This document shows positions 11,855 through 22,589 of a stretch of DNA of 64,000 nucleotides, one piece after another (positions within the stretch are counted from its first letter, which is position 1; every line of letters begins with the position of its first letter). A model generated the notes under the pieces. It saw only the letters and a list, made by a program, of their open reading frames with translations, did no database searches and was not told the origin of the DNA. The stretch spans positions 2,486,215-2,550,214 of the forward strand of contig JAJHZJ010000268.1 in the NCBI GenBank assembly GCA_023548195.1, given 5' to 3'. A program made the position numbers and the translations under genes. The stretch is from Bettongia penicillata ogilbyi (Eukaryota > Chordata > Mammalia > Diprotodontia > Potoroidae).

Positions 11855-12112
11855 AGGTGGAGCTGGGTGTTACTGTGAATAGAGTGCCAGGCCTCAAGTC
11901 AGAAAGACTCTTCTTTGTGAGTTCAAAATCTGGCTTCAGGCACTTACTAGCTGTGTGACCCTGGGCAAGTAACTTCACCCTGCTTACTTAGTCTTCTTAT
12001 CAGAAAAATGAGCTGGAAAAGGAAATGGAAAACCATTCCAATATCTTTGCTGAGACCACAAATGGGGTGGCAAAGAGTGGGACACATCTGAAAGAAAAGA
12101 ACAAAAAACAGG
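11855..12112 (+). mobile_element. Marsupial tRNA-derived SINE
   Basis: The head (TAGAGTGCCAGGCCTCAAGT), core (CTGTGTGACCCTGGGCAAGT) and marsupial tail (GAGCTGGAAAAGGAAATGG, then CAAATGGGGTGGCAAAGAG) are all present. Near full length. Confidence 0.9.
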
Positions 12113-12249
12113 AAGTCCAGGTCTTTCATTTTTGCAAAGGAAGAAACTGAGTCCTTGAATGTTTGTAACTAAATCCAGAAAATGGAGATAATAGTATCTG
12201 CACTACCCATTTGTAGTCATCAGATTTGTATCTGGGAGATATCTTTGTG

Positions 12250-12345
12250 ACTGTCTAGTCCAGCTCAGGCCTAGTGAATTTAAATGACTTGCCCAAGCTT
12301 ACACAGCTAATAACTGATAGAGCTGAGATTTGAGCCTGTCTATTT
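12250..12345 (-). mobile_element. MIR fragment, antisense
   Basis: GACTTGCCCAAGCTTACACA and GATAGAGCTGAGATTTGAGC are antisense MIR core. The flanking 12118-12250 may be more decayed SINE. Confidence 0.6.
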
Positions 12346-12349
12346 TCTT

Positions 12350-12840
12350 TTTCTTTTATTTATATAATTTGTTTTTACATCATCTTTCATTTCCTAACAT
12401 AGCTCTCACCCCAGCCCATAGAACCATGCCTTATAAAAGCAAATAGAAAAGAAAGAGGAAACAAAACAGCAGTTCAGCAAACTATACAACACAATACCGT
12501 ATACATGCTCTTCGTCCTCCATAGTTTACTCCTGCTTCTGCAGAAAAGAAAGGGAGGTACATTCTCTTGGTTTTTCTCGGGATCAAGTTTGTTCATTCTA
12601 ATTATACAGCATTAAATTTCAGGATGTTTTTTCGTTGTTCTTTCTGTTTGCATTGTTATTGTCGTGATGTCAATTGTTTTTGTATTTTTTTTTTGTTTTC
12701 TGGTTTTACTTTTCTTTAGTTCACATAAGTCTTTCCATTTTTCCCCCATTCAAAAATACCCAAGCTTCTAAATCAAAATCTCTTACACCTTCCCCCATAC
12801 CACACCAATTATTTCCAGGATTGTCATGAGAAAAATGTTT
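12350..12840 (-). mobile_element. L1 3' UTR, antisense
   Basis: The order (TTTTTACATCATCTTTCATT, ACAGCAGTTCAGCAAACTAT, AGGGAGGTACATTCTCTTGG, TACAGCATTAAATTTCAGG) follows an antisense marsupial L1 3' end. It joins the MIR on its left. Confidence 0.7.
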
Positions 12841-12889
12841 TGTAAACCAATTAGTGCTTTAGGCATATGAATTATCATTGTAATAAATT

Positions 12890-13160
12890 TAAGGTGCAGT
12901 GGATAGAGCACTGGGCCCAGAATGAGGAAGATGAATTCAAAATCACCCTCAAACACTTACTAGCTGTGTAACCCTGGGGAAGTCACTTAATTAGCCTCCA
13001 TTTGCATCAGTTTCTCTAACTGTAAAAATAGATGTAATAGCACCTCCCTCAAAGGATTGTTGTGTGGATCAAATGAGGTATTAATTGCGAAGCATTTAGC
13101 ACAGTTTCTAGCACACAGTAGGTGCTATGTAAATGCTTATTCTTTTCGTCCTACCCCTTT
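12890..13160 (+). mobile_element. Full-length MIR/CORE-SINE
   Basis: GGATAGAGCACTGGGCCCAG head, CTGTGTAACCCTGGGGAAGT core, AAGGATTGTTGTGTGGATC CORE region and a GTAGGTGCTATGTAAATGC tail. All modules are in order. Confidence 0.85.
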
Positions 13161-13454
13161 CAAGGTGAGCATAGTACAAAGTGGGTAATTATTGGTGCTA
13201 GGATCTAAGGCAGGGGATGAAAAGTCCTCCTAAGATCTACCGTCAGTCAAGGCTTGTGCTTATAAGTAACCTAAGAGGTAATTTATTTCTCTTAAAGAAA
13301 CTCATGTGTATGTAAATAATCCTATTAATCATATTTTTTTCCTTGATCACTGTTATCACAAAAAATCTCACTGTGAAACCTACACATTGCCCCAGGTATT
13401 TTTTTTTCAGATTCTCCCTCTCCAATATAACCCCTACCACCACTTTCTTAACAT

Positions 13455-13600
13455 CTTACTCTTTTTGGGTTTTTTTTGAGGCAATTGGGATTAAGTGACT
13501 TGCTCAGGGTCACACAGCTAGTAGGTGTCTGAAGCTGGATTTGAATTCAGGTCTTCCTGAGTCCAGCGCTGGGGTCCCATGCCACCTAGTTGACCCTAAT
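13455..13600 (-). mobile_element. Short marsupial SINE, antisense
   Basis: GCAATTGGGATTAAGTGACT, GGTCACACAGCTAGTAGG, then TTCCTGAGTCCAGCGCTGG and CCACCTAGTTG. This is the head-and-core form without the long tail. Confidence 0.82.
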
Positions 13601-13674
13601 TTCTTACTTTAAAATCTTAAGCTCCTATTCCATGTTCCTTATTTCAATTCAATCTCCTTCAAATGCAGGAACAT

Positions 13675-13765
13675 TTTTAGTCTTTGCTATGTTCCAGGCA
13701 CTGTGCTAGACATTGGAGATGTGCCTGTCCTTAAGGAGTTTCCATTTGACCAGACAAACACAGGC
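13675..13765 (-). mobile_element. L2 3' end fragment, antisense
   Basis: TATGTTCCAGGCACTGTGCT and GTCCTTAAGGAGTTTCCATT match the reversed L2 3' end. Confidence 0.6.
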
Positions 13766-13967
13766 TTGACAACAATTTTGGAAGATAAAAGTTGTATACA
13801 AATTGACTATGGGAGGGGTAGAGTGACAGTGATGGGTGAGGGGGGTCAGGAAAGGCCTGATGCAGGAAGGCATAGAAGGATGGATAGTCTAGGAAGGGGT
13901 TCCTTTTCCCACATCCATTTTCTTCTCTCTTCCCTTTGTCATTTTATGGGGTACATGATACTTTTTT

Positions 13968-14135
13968 TCAAGTATTTAAAAGGCTGTCACATGGAAGAGG
14001 TAATAAACCTGTCCTGCTTGTCCCCCTGAGGGTGGAACTAGTAGTAATAGGTGGAAATTTTAAAAAAGGTAAATTTAGGCTAAGGTAAAGAAAAACTCTT
14101 GCAATTACTGCTATCTAAAAGTAGAGTGGGTTATA
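13968..14135 (+). mobile_element. L3/CR1 3' fragment
   Basis: AAGTATTTAAAAGGCTGTCA, GGAAGAGGTAATAAACCTG, GGAACTAGTAGTAATAGGTG and GTAAATTTAGGCTAAGG follow sense L3 order. Confidence 0.7.
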
Positions 14136-14162
14136 TCTCTCACACACTTCTCCTTCTTACCA

Positions 14163-14425
14163 GCAGCTAGGTGAGCTAATGGCTAGAGCACTGGCCCTGG
14201 AGTAAAGAAGGCCTGAGTGTAAATCCAGCCTCAGATACTTACTAGCTGTGAGATTATGAGCAAGTCTTTTAACTTAATTGGCCTCAGTTTCTTCAACTGT
14301 AAAATGGGGATGATAATAGCATCTATCTCCCTGGATTGTTGAGAGAATCAAATGAGATATTTGTAAAATGCTTAGCATAGTGTTTGACACAGCCAGCATT
14401 TAATAAATGCTTGTTCCCTTTTCTC
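14163..14425 (+). mobile_element. Full-length marsupial MIR-type SINE
   Basis: CAGCTAGGTGAGCTAATGGC head, CCTCAGTTTCTTCAACTGTA core and CATTTAATAAATGCTTGTTC tail. Confidence 0.88.
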
Positions 14426-14639
14426 ATTGATATTTTATCCAGGCATCATCCTTTTATATACTTTCCAGACTTCAGAAGCTATTCCATGGAAACCTTAATC
14501 AACTCCATCGTGACCACTTACTGTGGTATAGCAGGTACACCTTCCCCTCATTCACTTTTCCACTCACCATCTTCTTGCCTTGCCAGACCAAAACACACTT
14601 CCTGATCTGCCATTCCCCTCTATTATTTCCCCACCCCCA

Positions 14640-14745
14640 CTGCCAATCCCTTGAGAGGAAGGGTTGTCTTACTTTATTATTTCTATCTCCAGAGCTAAGT
14701 ACTGTGCTTAGACCACAGTAAGAACTTAATGAATGCTTTTCCTGC
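14640..14745 (+). mobile_element. L2 3' end
   Basis: CCTTGAGAGGAAGGGTTGTC and GTAAGAACTTAATGAATGC match the L2 3' UTR. The 14430-14640 segment upstream may be a more decayed part. Confidence 0.5.
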
Positions 14746-14759
14746 ATTAATTCTCAACA

Positions 14760-15300
14760 CACAATCATGCTCTACCCTGGATAAGACCCACCACACCTAC
14801 CATCTAGACTATTATAATAGCCTTCTAATTTGTCTCTCTGATTCCAGACTCTCCTTTCTCCAATCCACCCTTCAGACAGCTTCCAAATTCACATTTCTAA
14901 GACATAGATTGGGCCATATTACCTACCTACTAAAAAACTTGGGTGACTTCTTATTTTTAGGATGAAATACAAAATCCTCAACCTAACATTTAAAGCCTTC
15001 CATATTCTGGTTTCTTCCTATCTTTCTAATCTATTTCACATTATTTCTCTTCATGTAGACTCTTACTCTGTTCCAATCAAACTGCCCCCTCCTCCAATGC
15101 CATCACTGTATACAATATTCCACTGGGCTCCCAAGTATGGAAAGTTCTCCCTCCTCCTGGCTAACTCAAGAATTTCTAATTTCCTTCAAAGCACAGCTCA
15201 GGTTTTAACTCTTAAGCAAGTTCTTCTTGGATTTCCCCAGTTATGAATTCTCCCTCTCCTCCCTCTTTCTGTCTTAGTTTACTGTAACCTCTATCTCAAC
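14760..15300 (+). mobile_element. L2 LINE: frameshifted ORF2 C-terminal remnant
   Basis: At 14804 the frame reads LDYYNSLLICLSDSRLSFLQ, the L2/CR1 counterpart of LDYCNSLL...LQ. Downstream, in another frame from 14962, it reads MKYKILNLTFKAFHILVSSY, matching the F-KIL-LT-KAL---PSYL region of the same protein. A frameshift lies near 14960. The 3' part (AATTTCCTTCAAAGCACAGC) is L2 too. A dead element. Confidence 0.85.
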
Positions 15301-15960
15301 ATCCATCTGTATGAGATTCTAATCTTGGTGGTGGAAATGAAGGCCTTGTCTTACATGCAGGGTAAGGTGGAGTTGGCAAGGGGAGAGAGAGCTTCAGCCT
15401 TGGCTAGTAAGTATTGAGACTCTCCAAATAAGAGTCTTCTTTGAGACCCCCTTTAGGACTCCTGAGGGCCAATTCTCTTTTTGAGACTGGTCAAGCTTCA
15501 TGTTTTCTTTGAGCATTGAGTTGGTTTTCAGCTTCAAAAGAGAATATGGAAGAGATCAACTCCACTTCTGGTTGCTGAAAGAAGAGACTCTGGGCACACA
15601 TGAGAGAAGCTGGTAGTCTCCACCAAGTCCCCATTCCAAGCTTGTTACTCTAGAGATTTCAGGGAATTTTCCCTTGGGTAAGATCAACGATACTCTGTAA
15701 ATTGAGCTGGATTACATTGCTCCCAGAATAAAGGAGAGCTCCTTTACTCTGTGTTGTTGGGTGCATATTCTCTTATGAATATCTTTTCTGATTTCTGTTT
15801 TGCTATGATTTGGACAAATGGGTTTCTTGCTATTTCTACATGTGTCCATTATGGAACTGGTTTTGGTGGGAAAGGGGTCAAGCCTTGGATGCAGAATGTA
15901 AGGCTCTCTTTCTCCCTAATAATGACAAAGTGATCAAAAGTTAGAGCAACCCTGATCACA
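15300..15960 (+). mobile_element. LTR-like block with polyadenylation signal (tentative)
   Basis: Unassigned sequence with an AATAAA at 15727-15732 immediately overlapped by a hairpin (TAAAGGA 15729-15735 pairing with TCCTTTA 15740-15746) and a following TCTGTGTTGTTGGGTGC. This resembles the R/U5 junction of a retroviral LTR, but neither the terminal TG/CA dinucleotides nor flanking duplications could be fixed. Confidence 0.3.
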
Positions 15961-16249
15961 TCATCTAGACCAAGAATATTTGAGTGAATAGACAGATATA
16001 GTTTTAGCTCAGTATCCCCTCTCTCTCAGGAGAACAGAGTGGTGGTTTCTAGTCCCAAGCCCCTGCTTGCCCTCTTGGCAGGAATGAAAAATCTCTCTTG
16101 GAGAAGGACAAAGGGAGAAGGAGCTAGAGATTTCTATTCTGCCTCCCTTCAAGTCACACACACACACACACAGAAAAAATCCCCCTCATCACACTTGGGC
16201 CCCTCTCAACAAATGGGGGACCCATTCCTCTTCCTAACATTATGTATCG

Positions 16250-16515
16250 CTGGCATTGTTGAGCCTTTTTTCAGTTGTGTCTGACTCTTTTTGAACCCTT
16301 TTGGGGTTTTCTTTGCAAAGATACTGGAGTGGCTTGCCATTTTCTTCTCCAGATCATTTTTTTTTCCAAATAAAAAACTGAAGCAAACAGAGGTTAAGTG
16401 ACTTACCTAGGGTCACAGAGCTAACAAGCATCTGAGGCCAGATTTTGAATTCACAAAGAGAAGTTTTCCAGACTTCGGCCTGGTGCTTTATCTACTGTGC
16501 CACCTAGCTGCTCTA
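16250..16515 (-). mobile_element. Full-length marsupial SINE, antisense
   Basis: AGTTGTGTCTGACTCTTTTT, TACTGGAGTGGCTTGCCATT, GTTAAGTGACTTACCTAGG and TCTACTGTGCCACCTAGCTG run from the antisense tail to the head. Confidence 0.92.
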
Positions 16516-16690
16516 CATTACATGCATTTTACAGTTATTTATCTGTATACATGTTGTACTTTACTTTCATCCCTCAAGGGAAGGTAAATTCCTTCAGAGC
16601 TGGGACTATTTTGCTTTTGTCTGTGTATTACCTAGCACAGTACTTGGATAATAGTAGATGCTTAATGAAATTTGTTGAACTAAATTCAAG
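16516..16690 (+). mobile_element. L2 3' end
   Basis: TAAATTCCTTCAGAGCTGGG, CCTAGCACAGTACTTGGATA and TTAATGAAATTTGTTGAACT match the L2 3' end. Confidence 0.7.
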
Positions 16691-16754
16691 CAAATCCTTG
16701 TCAGAGAGGATTCTTATTCGGGTATGCATTAGAATTGGCAGCTGAATTCCAGAA

Positions 16755-16910
16755 CTCTGTGATTCCTAGAATTTGGAACTACAAGGAACCTTAGATGCCA
16801 TCTATTTCTGACCCCATAATTTTCACAAGTGAGAAAATCAAAGCTAACCCAAGTAAGAGCCAAAGAACTTAAACTCAGGTCTTGTTCTTTTATTCTAGCA
16901 TTATCTCCTC
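16755..16910 (-). mobile_element. MIR, antisense, degenerate
   Basis: AAGGAACCTTAGATGCCATC, GTGAGAAAATCAAAGCTAAC and TTAAACTCAGGTCTTG follow antisense MIR order. Confidence 0.55.
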
Positions 16911-16959
16911 CACATCATGCTGGCCTTTGGTTTATATGCTCTCTCTATAATTCTGTTTC

Positions 16960-17085
16960 ATATCTCTCTTTAGCAGAAAAAGATATAATATTTCTCAATT
17001 ACTTTGCATCTTAAGTGCCCCACCCTTGTACTTGGTATATAGTAGACCCTTAATAATATTTGTTGAATTGAATTGGATGGAGATA
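16960..17085 (+). mobile_element. L2 3' end
   Basis: GTACTTGGTATATAGTAGAC and CTTAATAATATTTGTTGAAT with a GAATTGAATTGG end. Confidence 0.6.
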
Positions 17086-17449
17086 GACCCTACCATAGTG
17101 CCACATAGTGCCACACAGGTGAATATAGAGGGACCATGCCTTTTCCTTCTCATATATTCCCTCATAGAATATAGAGTATTGTTATTTTCAGAGTAGATGC
17201 TTTATTTGTAATTTTTGTATTTGATATAAGCACTTAGTCCATGAATTTAATGTCTCTCATCTAGATTTTAACAGCCAGATAGATGGACACCCTATGGAGG
17301 ATAGACAACCATCTATATATTTGAGACAGAACAAAGAGATGGACAGTGAGCTGGTGCTAAAATTTTTAAGGAAGAGGAGAAAAGATTGAGTTGCTTTGAG
17401 GGAATTGCAAAGTTCCAACACATTTCCTATGAAAGTAAAAGACCCCCCT
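17086..17449. other. Unassigned sequence
   Basis: No gene seen; it may include a more decayed upstream part of the RTE element. Confidence 0.35.
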
Positions 17450-17900
17450 TTTTAAAACTGACATTTTGCCCATGTTGCTATATGGTTGCAAGATGTGAAA
17501 CAATACTGCTTACAGAAAATTAAAGATGAATATCACCCCTTGGGCAATGAAGAGGTGTATGATGGGTTTCATTAGGTTGCAACAAATAAGCAATGAGGAA
17601 TTCTGAAAAATATCAGGAGTAAAGTATGTCACCAAAAAGTTGTATATTGGGAAGAGAAGAGGGTCAGATAATGTAGCAAGAGTAAGGAATGCCAGGTGGA
17701 CAGCCAGAGCATTCCTGTTACTTTCATGATGTCAAGAGAATACTTGGAAGGCCTTTTACATGTTTAGTGGACATCTTGTCATAACTCTTGGAAGAACATA
17801 TAGGCAAGAGTCCCACAAGATGGGCAGGCATAGATAGGTTATATCCTGTATCAACACAAGAAATTCCTGAAAGAATTAAACCACATTTGAGTATTTGAGG
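17450..17900 (+). mobile_element. RTE-type LINE remnant (ORF2 C-terminal part)
   Basis: In one plus-strand frame, 17478 onward gives LYGC (family form LYGCETW). From 17547 a frame reads MKRCMMGFIRLQQISNEEF, a stop, then ISGVKYVTKKLY, and later RRGSDNVARVRNARWTARAF. This matches the RTE/BovB-class pattern MLG---LEHISNEEIR and RRWAGHVARM-D-RWT. Stops at 17607 and near 17730 show it is dead. Sense L2 and L1 lie nearby but are unrelated. Confidence 0.8.
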
Positions 17901-18071
17901 ATTGTGATTTGCAGTAACAATTTAAGGAATTATTATTTTAGTTATCAGCACTTCAGACAATGGCACCACACAGGTCTTGTTGGATGTGAGTTGGATTCCA
18001 TTGGCTCATTTCCTGTCTCAGAATCTTCAGTCACCAGGATTTTGAAATATCAACCAACCATGTCAGAGGCA

Positions 18072-18432
18072 GCATAGCATGGTAGAAACACCACTGACTC
18101 TGCAGCCAGGAGAAGGATAGTCCTGAAGCATTCATTAAATATTTACTATGTGTCACTGTGCTAAGCAATGCAGATGCAAAAAATCGTTCCCGTTCTCAAG
18201 AATATCATAGTCTAAGGTTCAAATCCTGCCTCAACAACTACTAACAGTTTTATAATGGGCAAGTCTCCTAGCCTACAACTCATGTTCTATAAAATGGGGA
18301 TAATGATAAAAATAACACTTACAAAATTACCTAGTAGAGCTGTTGTGAGAAACAAATGAATAGAAGAGCTATTGTACATAAAGTGCTTTGTAAAACTTAA
18401 AACACAATATAAGCATTAGCTATTGTTCTTAT
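18072..18432 (+). mobile_element. MIR (+) interrupted by an L2 (-) fragment
   Basis: GGCAGCATAGCATGGTAGAA head at 18070 and GGTTCAAATCCTGCCTCAAC from 18214 are adjacent in an intact MIR. The 18118-18213 insert (TTACTATGTGTCACTGTGCT, CCCGTTCTCAAGAATATCAT) is an antisense L2 3' end. The MIR tail continues to about 18432. Confidence 0.7.
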
Positions 18433-18439
18433 GCCTTTA

Positions 18440-18794
18440 GCTGTTTCTTAAGTGCTATGGAGACAGGAATATTTAACCTATCAGCAGAGACTAATAGAGT
18501 GACACCTCCTCTCCCCTCAATGACAAGCAAAAATAGCCAACACATGGTCCCAACCACTGCTATTTGTTACTCCACATATTGAGTTGCTTTAGCCCTTTGT
18601 TGGAATGGGAACTCCAGTTCAGTGTAACTGAGCTTTGCCTGTACTTACAGCATGATTACTAGGCAAGACAAGGAATGCGATTTGCTTCTTGCAATTATGG
18701 GGAAACAGCATCTTTTCTCTGTGGGGATGGGTTTTATATGCATTACCTCTGCTTTAGCAAGAAGTCGCTCTTCAGTATCCTTGACATGTCCTCA
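18440..18794. other. Unassigned sequence
   Basis: Nothing recognisable beyond ordinary unique DNA. Confidence 0.35.
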
Positions 18795-18935
18795 TGTGCC
18801 TTTTGCTTCAGTGATGGGGAACTCACCACTTCATAAGGCATCTCATTCTACTATTGGACTATTCTGAAGATTAGGAAATTCTCCCTTGCAAACTAAAATT
18901 TGCCTCCCTCTATCCTTTACCCCTTTAACTTAGCT
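18795..18935 (-). mobile_element. L3/CR1 3' fragment, antisense
   Basis: GTGATGGGGAACTCACCACT, GGCATCTCATTCTACTATTG and AAATTTGCCTCCCTCTATCC follow antisense L3. Confidence 0.75.
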
Positions 18936-19019
18936 GACTAAGAAGTCTTAGGTAAGTCACTTCTCTTTGACTTTTACTTCTTCCTCTTTAAATTAGAGTG
19001 AAAGGTACTAGTTATCATC

Positions 19020-19257
19020 TGAGGTCCCAGCTAGGTGGCAAACTAGGTCTGGCCTCAGATACTTACTAGTTGCGTGACCCTGGGTAAGTCACTTAACTTC
19101 TGTTGCCTCAGTTTCCTCAACTGTAAAATGGGAATAATATTTGTACCTACCTTCCAAGTTTTTTGAAAGGATCAAATGAGATATTATTTGCAAAATGCTT
19201 AGCACAGTGACTGGAACATAGTAGGCATTTAATAAATGCTTGTTTCTTTCTTCCCTT
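19020..19257 (+). mobile_element. Marsupial MIR-type SINE with deleted head segment
   Basis: CCCAGCTAGGTGGCAAACTA jumps to GTCTGGCCTCAGATACTTAC, so part of the head is missing. The core TTGCGTGACCCTGGGTAAGT and tail GGCATTTAATAAATGCTTGT are well preserved. Confidence 0.88.
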
Positions 19258-19629
19258 CTTCCCTCCTTTCTTCTCAAACATTCTGTGATTTTGTGAATAT
19301 ATTGAATCCCTCTTTCACAGAGCAAACTTGTCCTGATTCATATTTTTCTTGTCAGTTTTACTCTGTGATCTAATGATTATAATGCCATTTTATTGCAAAC
19401 CATATTGCAACCCAAACTCAGATGACACAGTGTGATGGTTACTCCGTTCCGAAAACTGGATAAACACTGTGACCCTTATCTGCAAAGCAGTTTATGCAGA
19501 AGCAACACTCTTCTATAGCCCAGGATACCCTTATTGATTCACAGATAGTTGCACTTATTCTCCATGGAAGCTAGATTTTTGTTGCTGACCTAACATTAGT
19601 TAAAGAGGGCACACAAAGATCAAATGAAG
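19258..19629. other. Unassigned sequence
   Basis: Pyrimidine-rich start, then unique-looking DNA. No gene seen. Confidence 0.35.
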
Positions 19630-19975
19630 GAACTGAGGTTATTGAGCCTAGAGAAGAGAAGACTATGGAATTGGGGGTGGAAAAGAGAGGAAATGAGATC
19701 TGGGACTTGGGAAAAACTTATAATATAATCCATATGACAGAGGAATTACAATTGTTTTACAAGCCCTCAAAGGACAGAACCAGGAGCAATGGGTGGAAAT
19801 TAGAGAGAGGCAGATTTAGACTAAATGTAGAGAAAATCTTCCTAACAATTATAGCTGTCCCAAAATGGGAAGGCCTACTTCAGGCAGTGAGGCATTCCTC
19901 TCCCTAGAGCTCTTCAGGCAAACTAGGTGATGATTTGTTAGGGACATAGTAGAGGGAACTCCCCAGCTAATATAA
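19630..19975 (+). mobile_element. L3/CR1 3' region
   Basis: GAGCCTAGAGAAGAGAAGAC, GGACAGAACCAGGAGCAATG, GGCAGATTTAGACTAAATG and AATTATAGCTGTCCCAAAAT follow the sense L3 order. The 80-codon open frame here is element-derived. Confidence 0.85.
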
Positions 19976-19989
19976 GCTCCATAGAATCA

Positions 19990-20195
19990 TAGATTCGGAG
20001 TAGCAAGAAGTCTTATGGTCCCCAAAGTCCAATCTCTGAATTTTACAGATGAGAATATTTAGAAGCACAAAGAGGTTGTGACTTGTCCAAGGTCATCCAG
20101 CTAGTTAAGTATCTGAAGCAGGGTTCCAATCCAGATCTTCCTGACTCCAAGTCCAAACACTCTATACCTTACATTATACTGCTTTGAGATGCTGC
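19990..20195 (-). mobile_element. MIR, antisense
   Basis: TTTTACAGATGAGAATATTT, TGACTTGTCCAAGGTCATCC and CTTCCTGACTCCAAGTCCAA run from antisense core to head. Confidence 0.8.
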
Positions 20196-21720
20196 ACTAG
20201 TTACTTTTGAGGTCACTTTCAGCTCAAATTCTGTGAAAAGGGTTTCATAGCCCCAACTTTTCATTTTAGGATGCAATCTTTTATCTCTTTGGCATATCAG
20301 AGATCTAATTTAGCTCTCACCACCTTCCCTTCTCCTAAGTATCCTCTTATCTTGTGCAATCAGGATGCAGCAAAAACTCACAATATATCCATTTTTATAG
20401 CTCTCTTACAGTAATGCTTCTATTTCAACTTCAGACCACTGGATAAAAGGACCACCACACACTGACTCAGGAAGTTGTTTTAAGTAGGAGGTAAATATTC
20501 AGTTACTTAACAGCCCATACATGAACTTAATTACATCCTTCATCTCTCAAGATATGAATTTAAAAAAAGACTTGCCTTTGATCTAGAATTAAGCAAACTC
20601 TACTTGAAATCAACCTACCATGGGATTTTATTAGTAACAATAATTAGTGGTTAACTTAGCCCTGGATGTGAAGTTTGGAGGCTTTCAAATTCCTGTGTTG
20701 GGGTTGGGACATATTTCTAACACATTTTGCTATGAGGCAGTGATGGGCCCTTTGAATAGGAATGATGTGGTATGAACCAACACAGAACATTTGTTTTGCA
20801 AAGTACTCGGCAAATTTAGGTTTAAAGAGGCAAACAACTTTCCCTTGTGCCATCCATGGGTAGGAGAATCAAGGTATTTTAGCTCTGTTTTTCCCAATAA
20901 AGGGGCCCAGTCAGGAGAAGAGATTGGGTCCCTGAATCTAAAAAGTTTCAAGGCAGATGCATGCAGTAAAAATGAAACACAACAGAGATGCCTTTGCACT
21001 GTAAATACCATCCATATGTTCCTGTGCAGAATGTAAGATCTGCACAGCCACTTCTCAAATGTCCAAATTCCCTACTATGGAACAGATGTTGCCCTGCTTC
21101 TTATTATATTAATTTATGAACTTTACATATGTTGAGTTAGGAACCCAAGGCTATGGATGTATTTGGCTTGTACTTGAAATCCATTTCTACTGTTTCATAT
21201 AAGCCTTGTACTGCCTTGCTTTGGCTGTCCTCATCATTCTGGTTGTTTTTCCTATCAGCACATCAAGATGATATAAGGCTCTTTGCATTCTGCTGGATTC
21301 TGCATTTGCAAAAAGAAGCAATTCAAGATACTTTTGGTGGAAGGAATACTCTGTTACCACAGATGATCCTGTTAGTAAAGGGTTAATAAAGCAAGCCACA
21401 ACCAAATTAAACCCTGGCTTGATCTACAACATCAGGGACAAGAATATCCCTAAACTTGCTGTACTCTGATACTATGATCTCATAAGTGTAGGTACTTCCT
21501 CCTACAATCCAGGTCACAACCCATCTGTAAGCCTGCATGCCCATTGTCTGTGTCCTCTCTTCAGTCCTCCACAAAGGGTCCACTCAATAGACTGGAGGTC
21601 TTTCTCTAGTCCTCTTGTCTTTGATAACGCATTGTACTATCCATAGATGATGACCACTTACTCTGGCCACAAGACCAACAAATTATCAGAAAATCTGTCA
21701 TGGCTTCATTGGATGTGAGA
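20196..21720. other. Unassigned 1.5-kb repeat-poor stretch
   Basis: No gene and no named repeat found. Overlapping open frames of 65-93 codons at 20656-21036 on both strands have no recognisable domain, splice logic or family pattern. Confidence 0.4.
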
Positions 21721-21721
21721 G

Positions 21722-22050
21722 CTTACAGAGACTATAACATAGACTGTAAGACTGAAAAGACCCTTAGAACATAGAATGTCAGGGCTCAAAAAGATCTTAA
21801 AAAATAGAACACAGTATATTTGGGCTTAGAGAGACCTTTGAACATAAAATATCAGAGCTAGGAGGGGAATCTTAGGACATGAATATTTACACTGGAAGCG
21901 ATTGCTTTAAAAGGCAGAATTTTAGATCATGGCCATTCCAAACTGATAGGGGCCTTTGAATTCACCTAGATAAACCTCTCAAATTACAGATGAGGACACC
22001 AAGACCGCAGATGTGAAGTGATCTGCCCAAGGTCACGTAGATTGTAGCTT
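21722..22050 (-). mobile_element. MIR (-) with tandemly expanded 3' part
   Basis: Four degenerate ~35-bp units of the form AACATAGAATGTCAGGGCTC ... GATCTTA lie at about 21735-21880. They precede an ordinary antisense MIR core (ATTACAGATGAGGACACCAA, TCTGCCCAAGGTCACGTAG). Confidence 0.65.
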
Positions 22051-22589
22051 TCACTTGAACATATCTATTGCAGTTTAGCTTTATAAAATGTGATTAAGTG
22101 GCTTCTCATCTTTCAGATCCATCCTTCTGAAAAACTGCCAGTACAGTGGTTTGACTTAGATGCTTCCTTATGTCTGCTTTTGACATTCCCAAATATCTAG
22201 TTAGGTCCCTTGTGTTGCATCTCAGCTACAGCTCGATCTTTCCTAGGAACTGTTTCATGCCTTCAACCAGGGATTCTGTACTAGGAGAGCTGAATGTAAT
22301 CGGCATATTTTCTAAGCCTTGCCTGATGGATCTCCAGACAAATTGTTAAAGTCTCTTGCACCCTCACCCCCACTGCTATTCCCAAGCTCTGTGTGAGGCC
22401 AGGGATTCCCAGCAGGGAAAGAAATAACATATCCAATGATCAGAGTCTTCACAGACAGCATTTCCCAGTAATTTTATGAACTCAGTAAAATAAAAAATAG
22501 CCTCTCCTAACAAAAGAGGTGAAGGACACTCACTCCAGAGGTTTCCCACTATCTGCCTGGCATCAACATTTTCTTTTCCTGGGTCTCCT

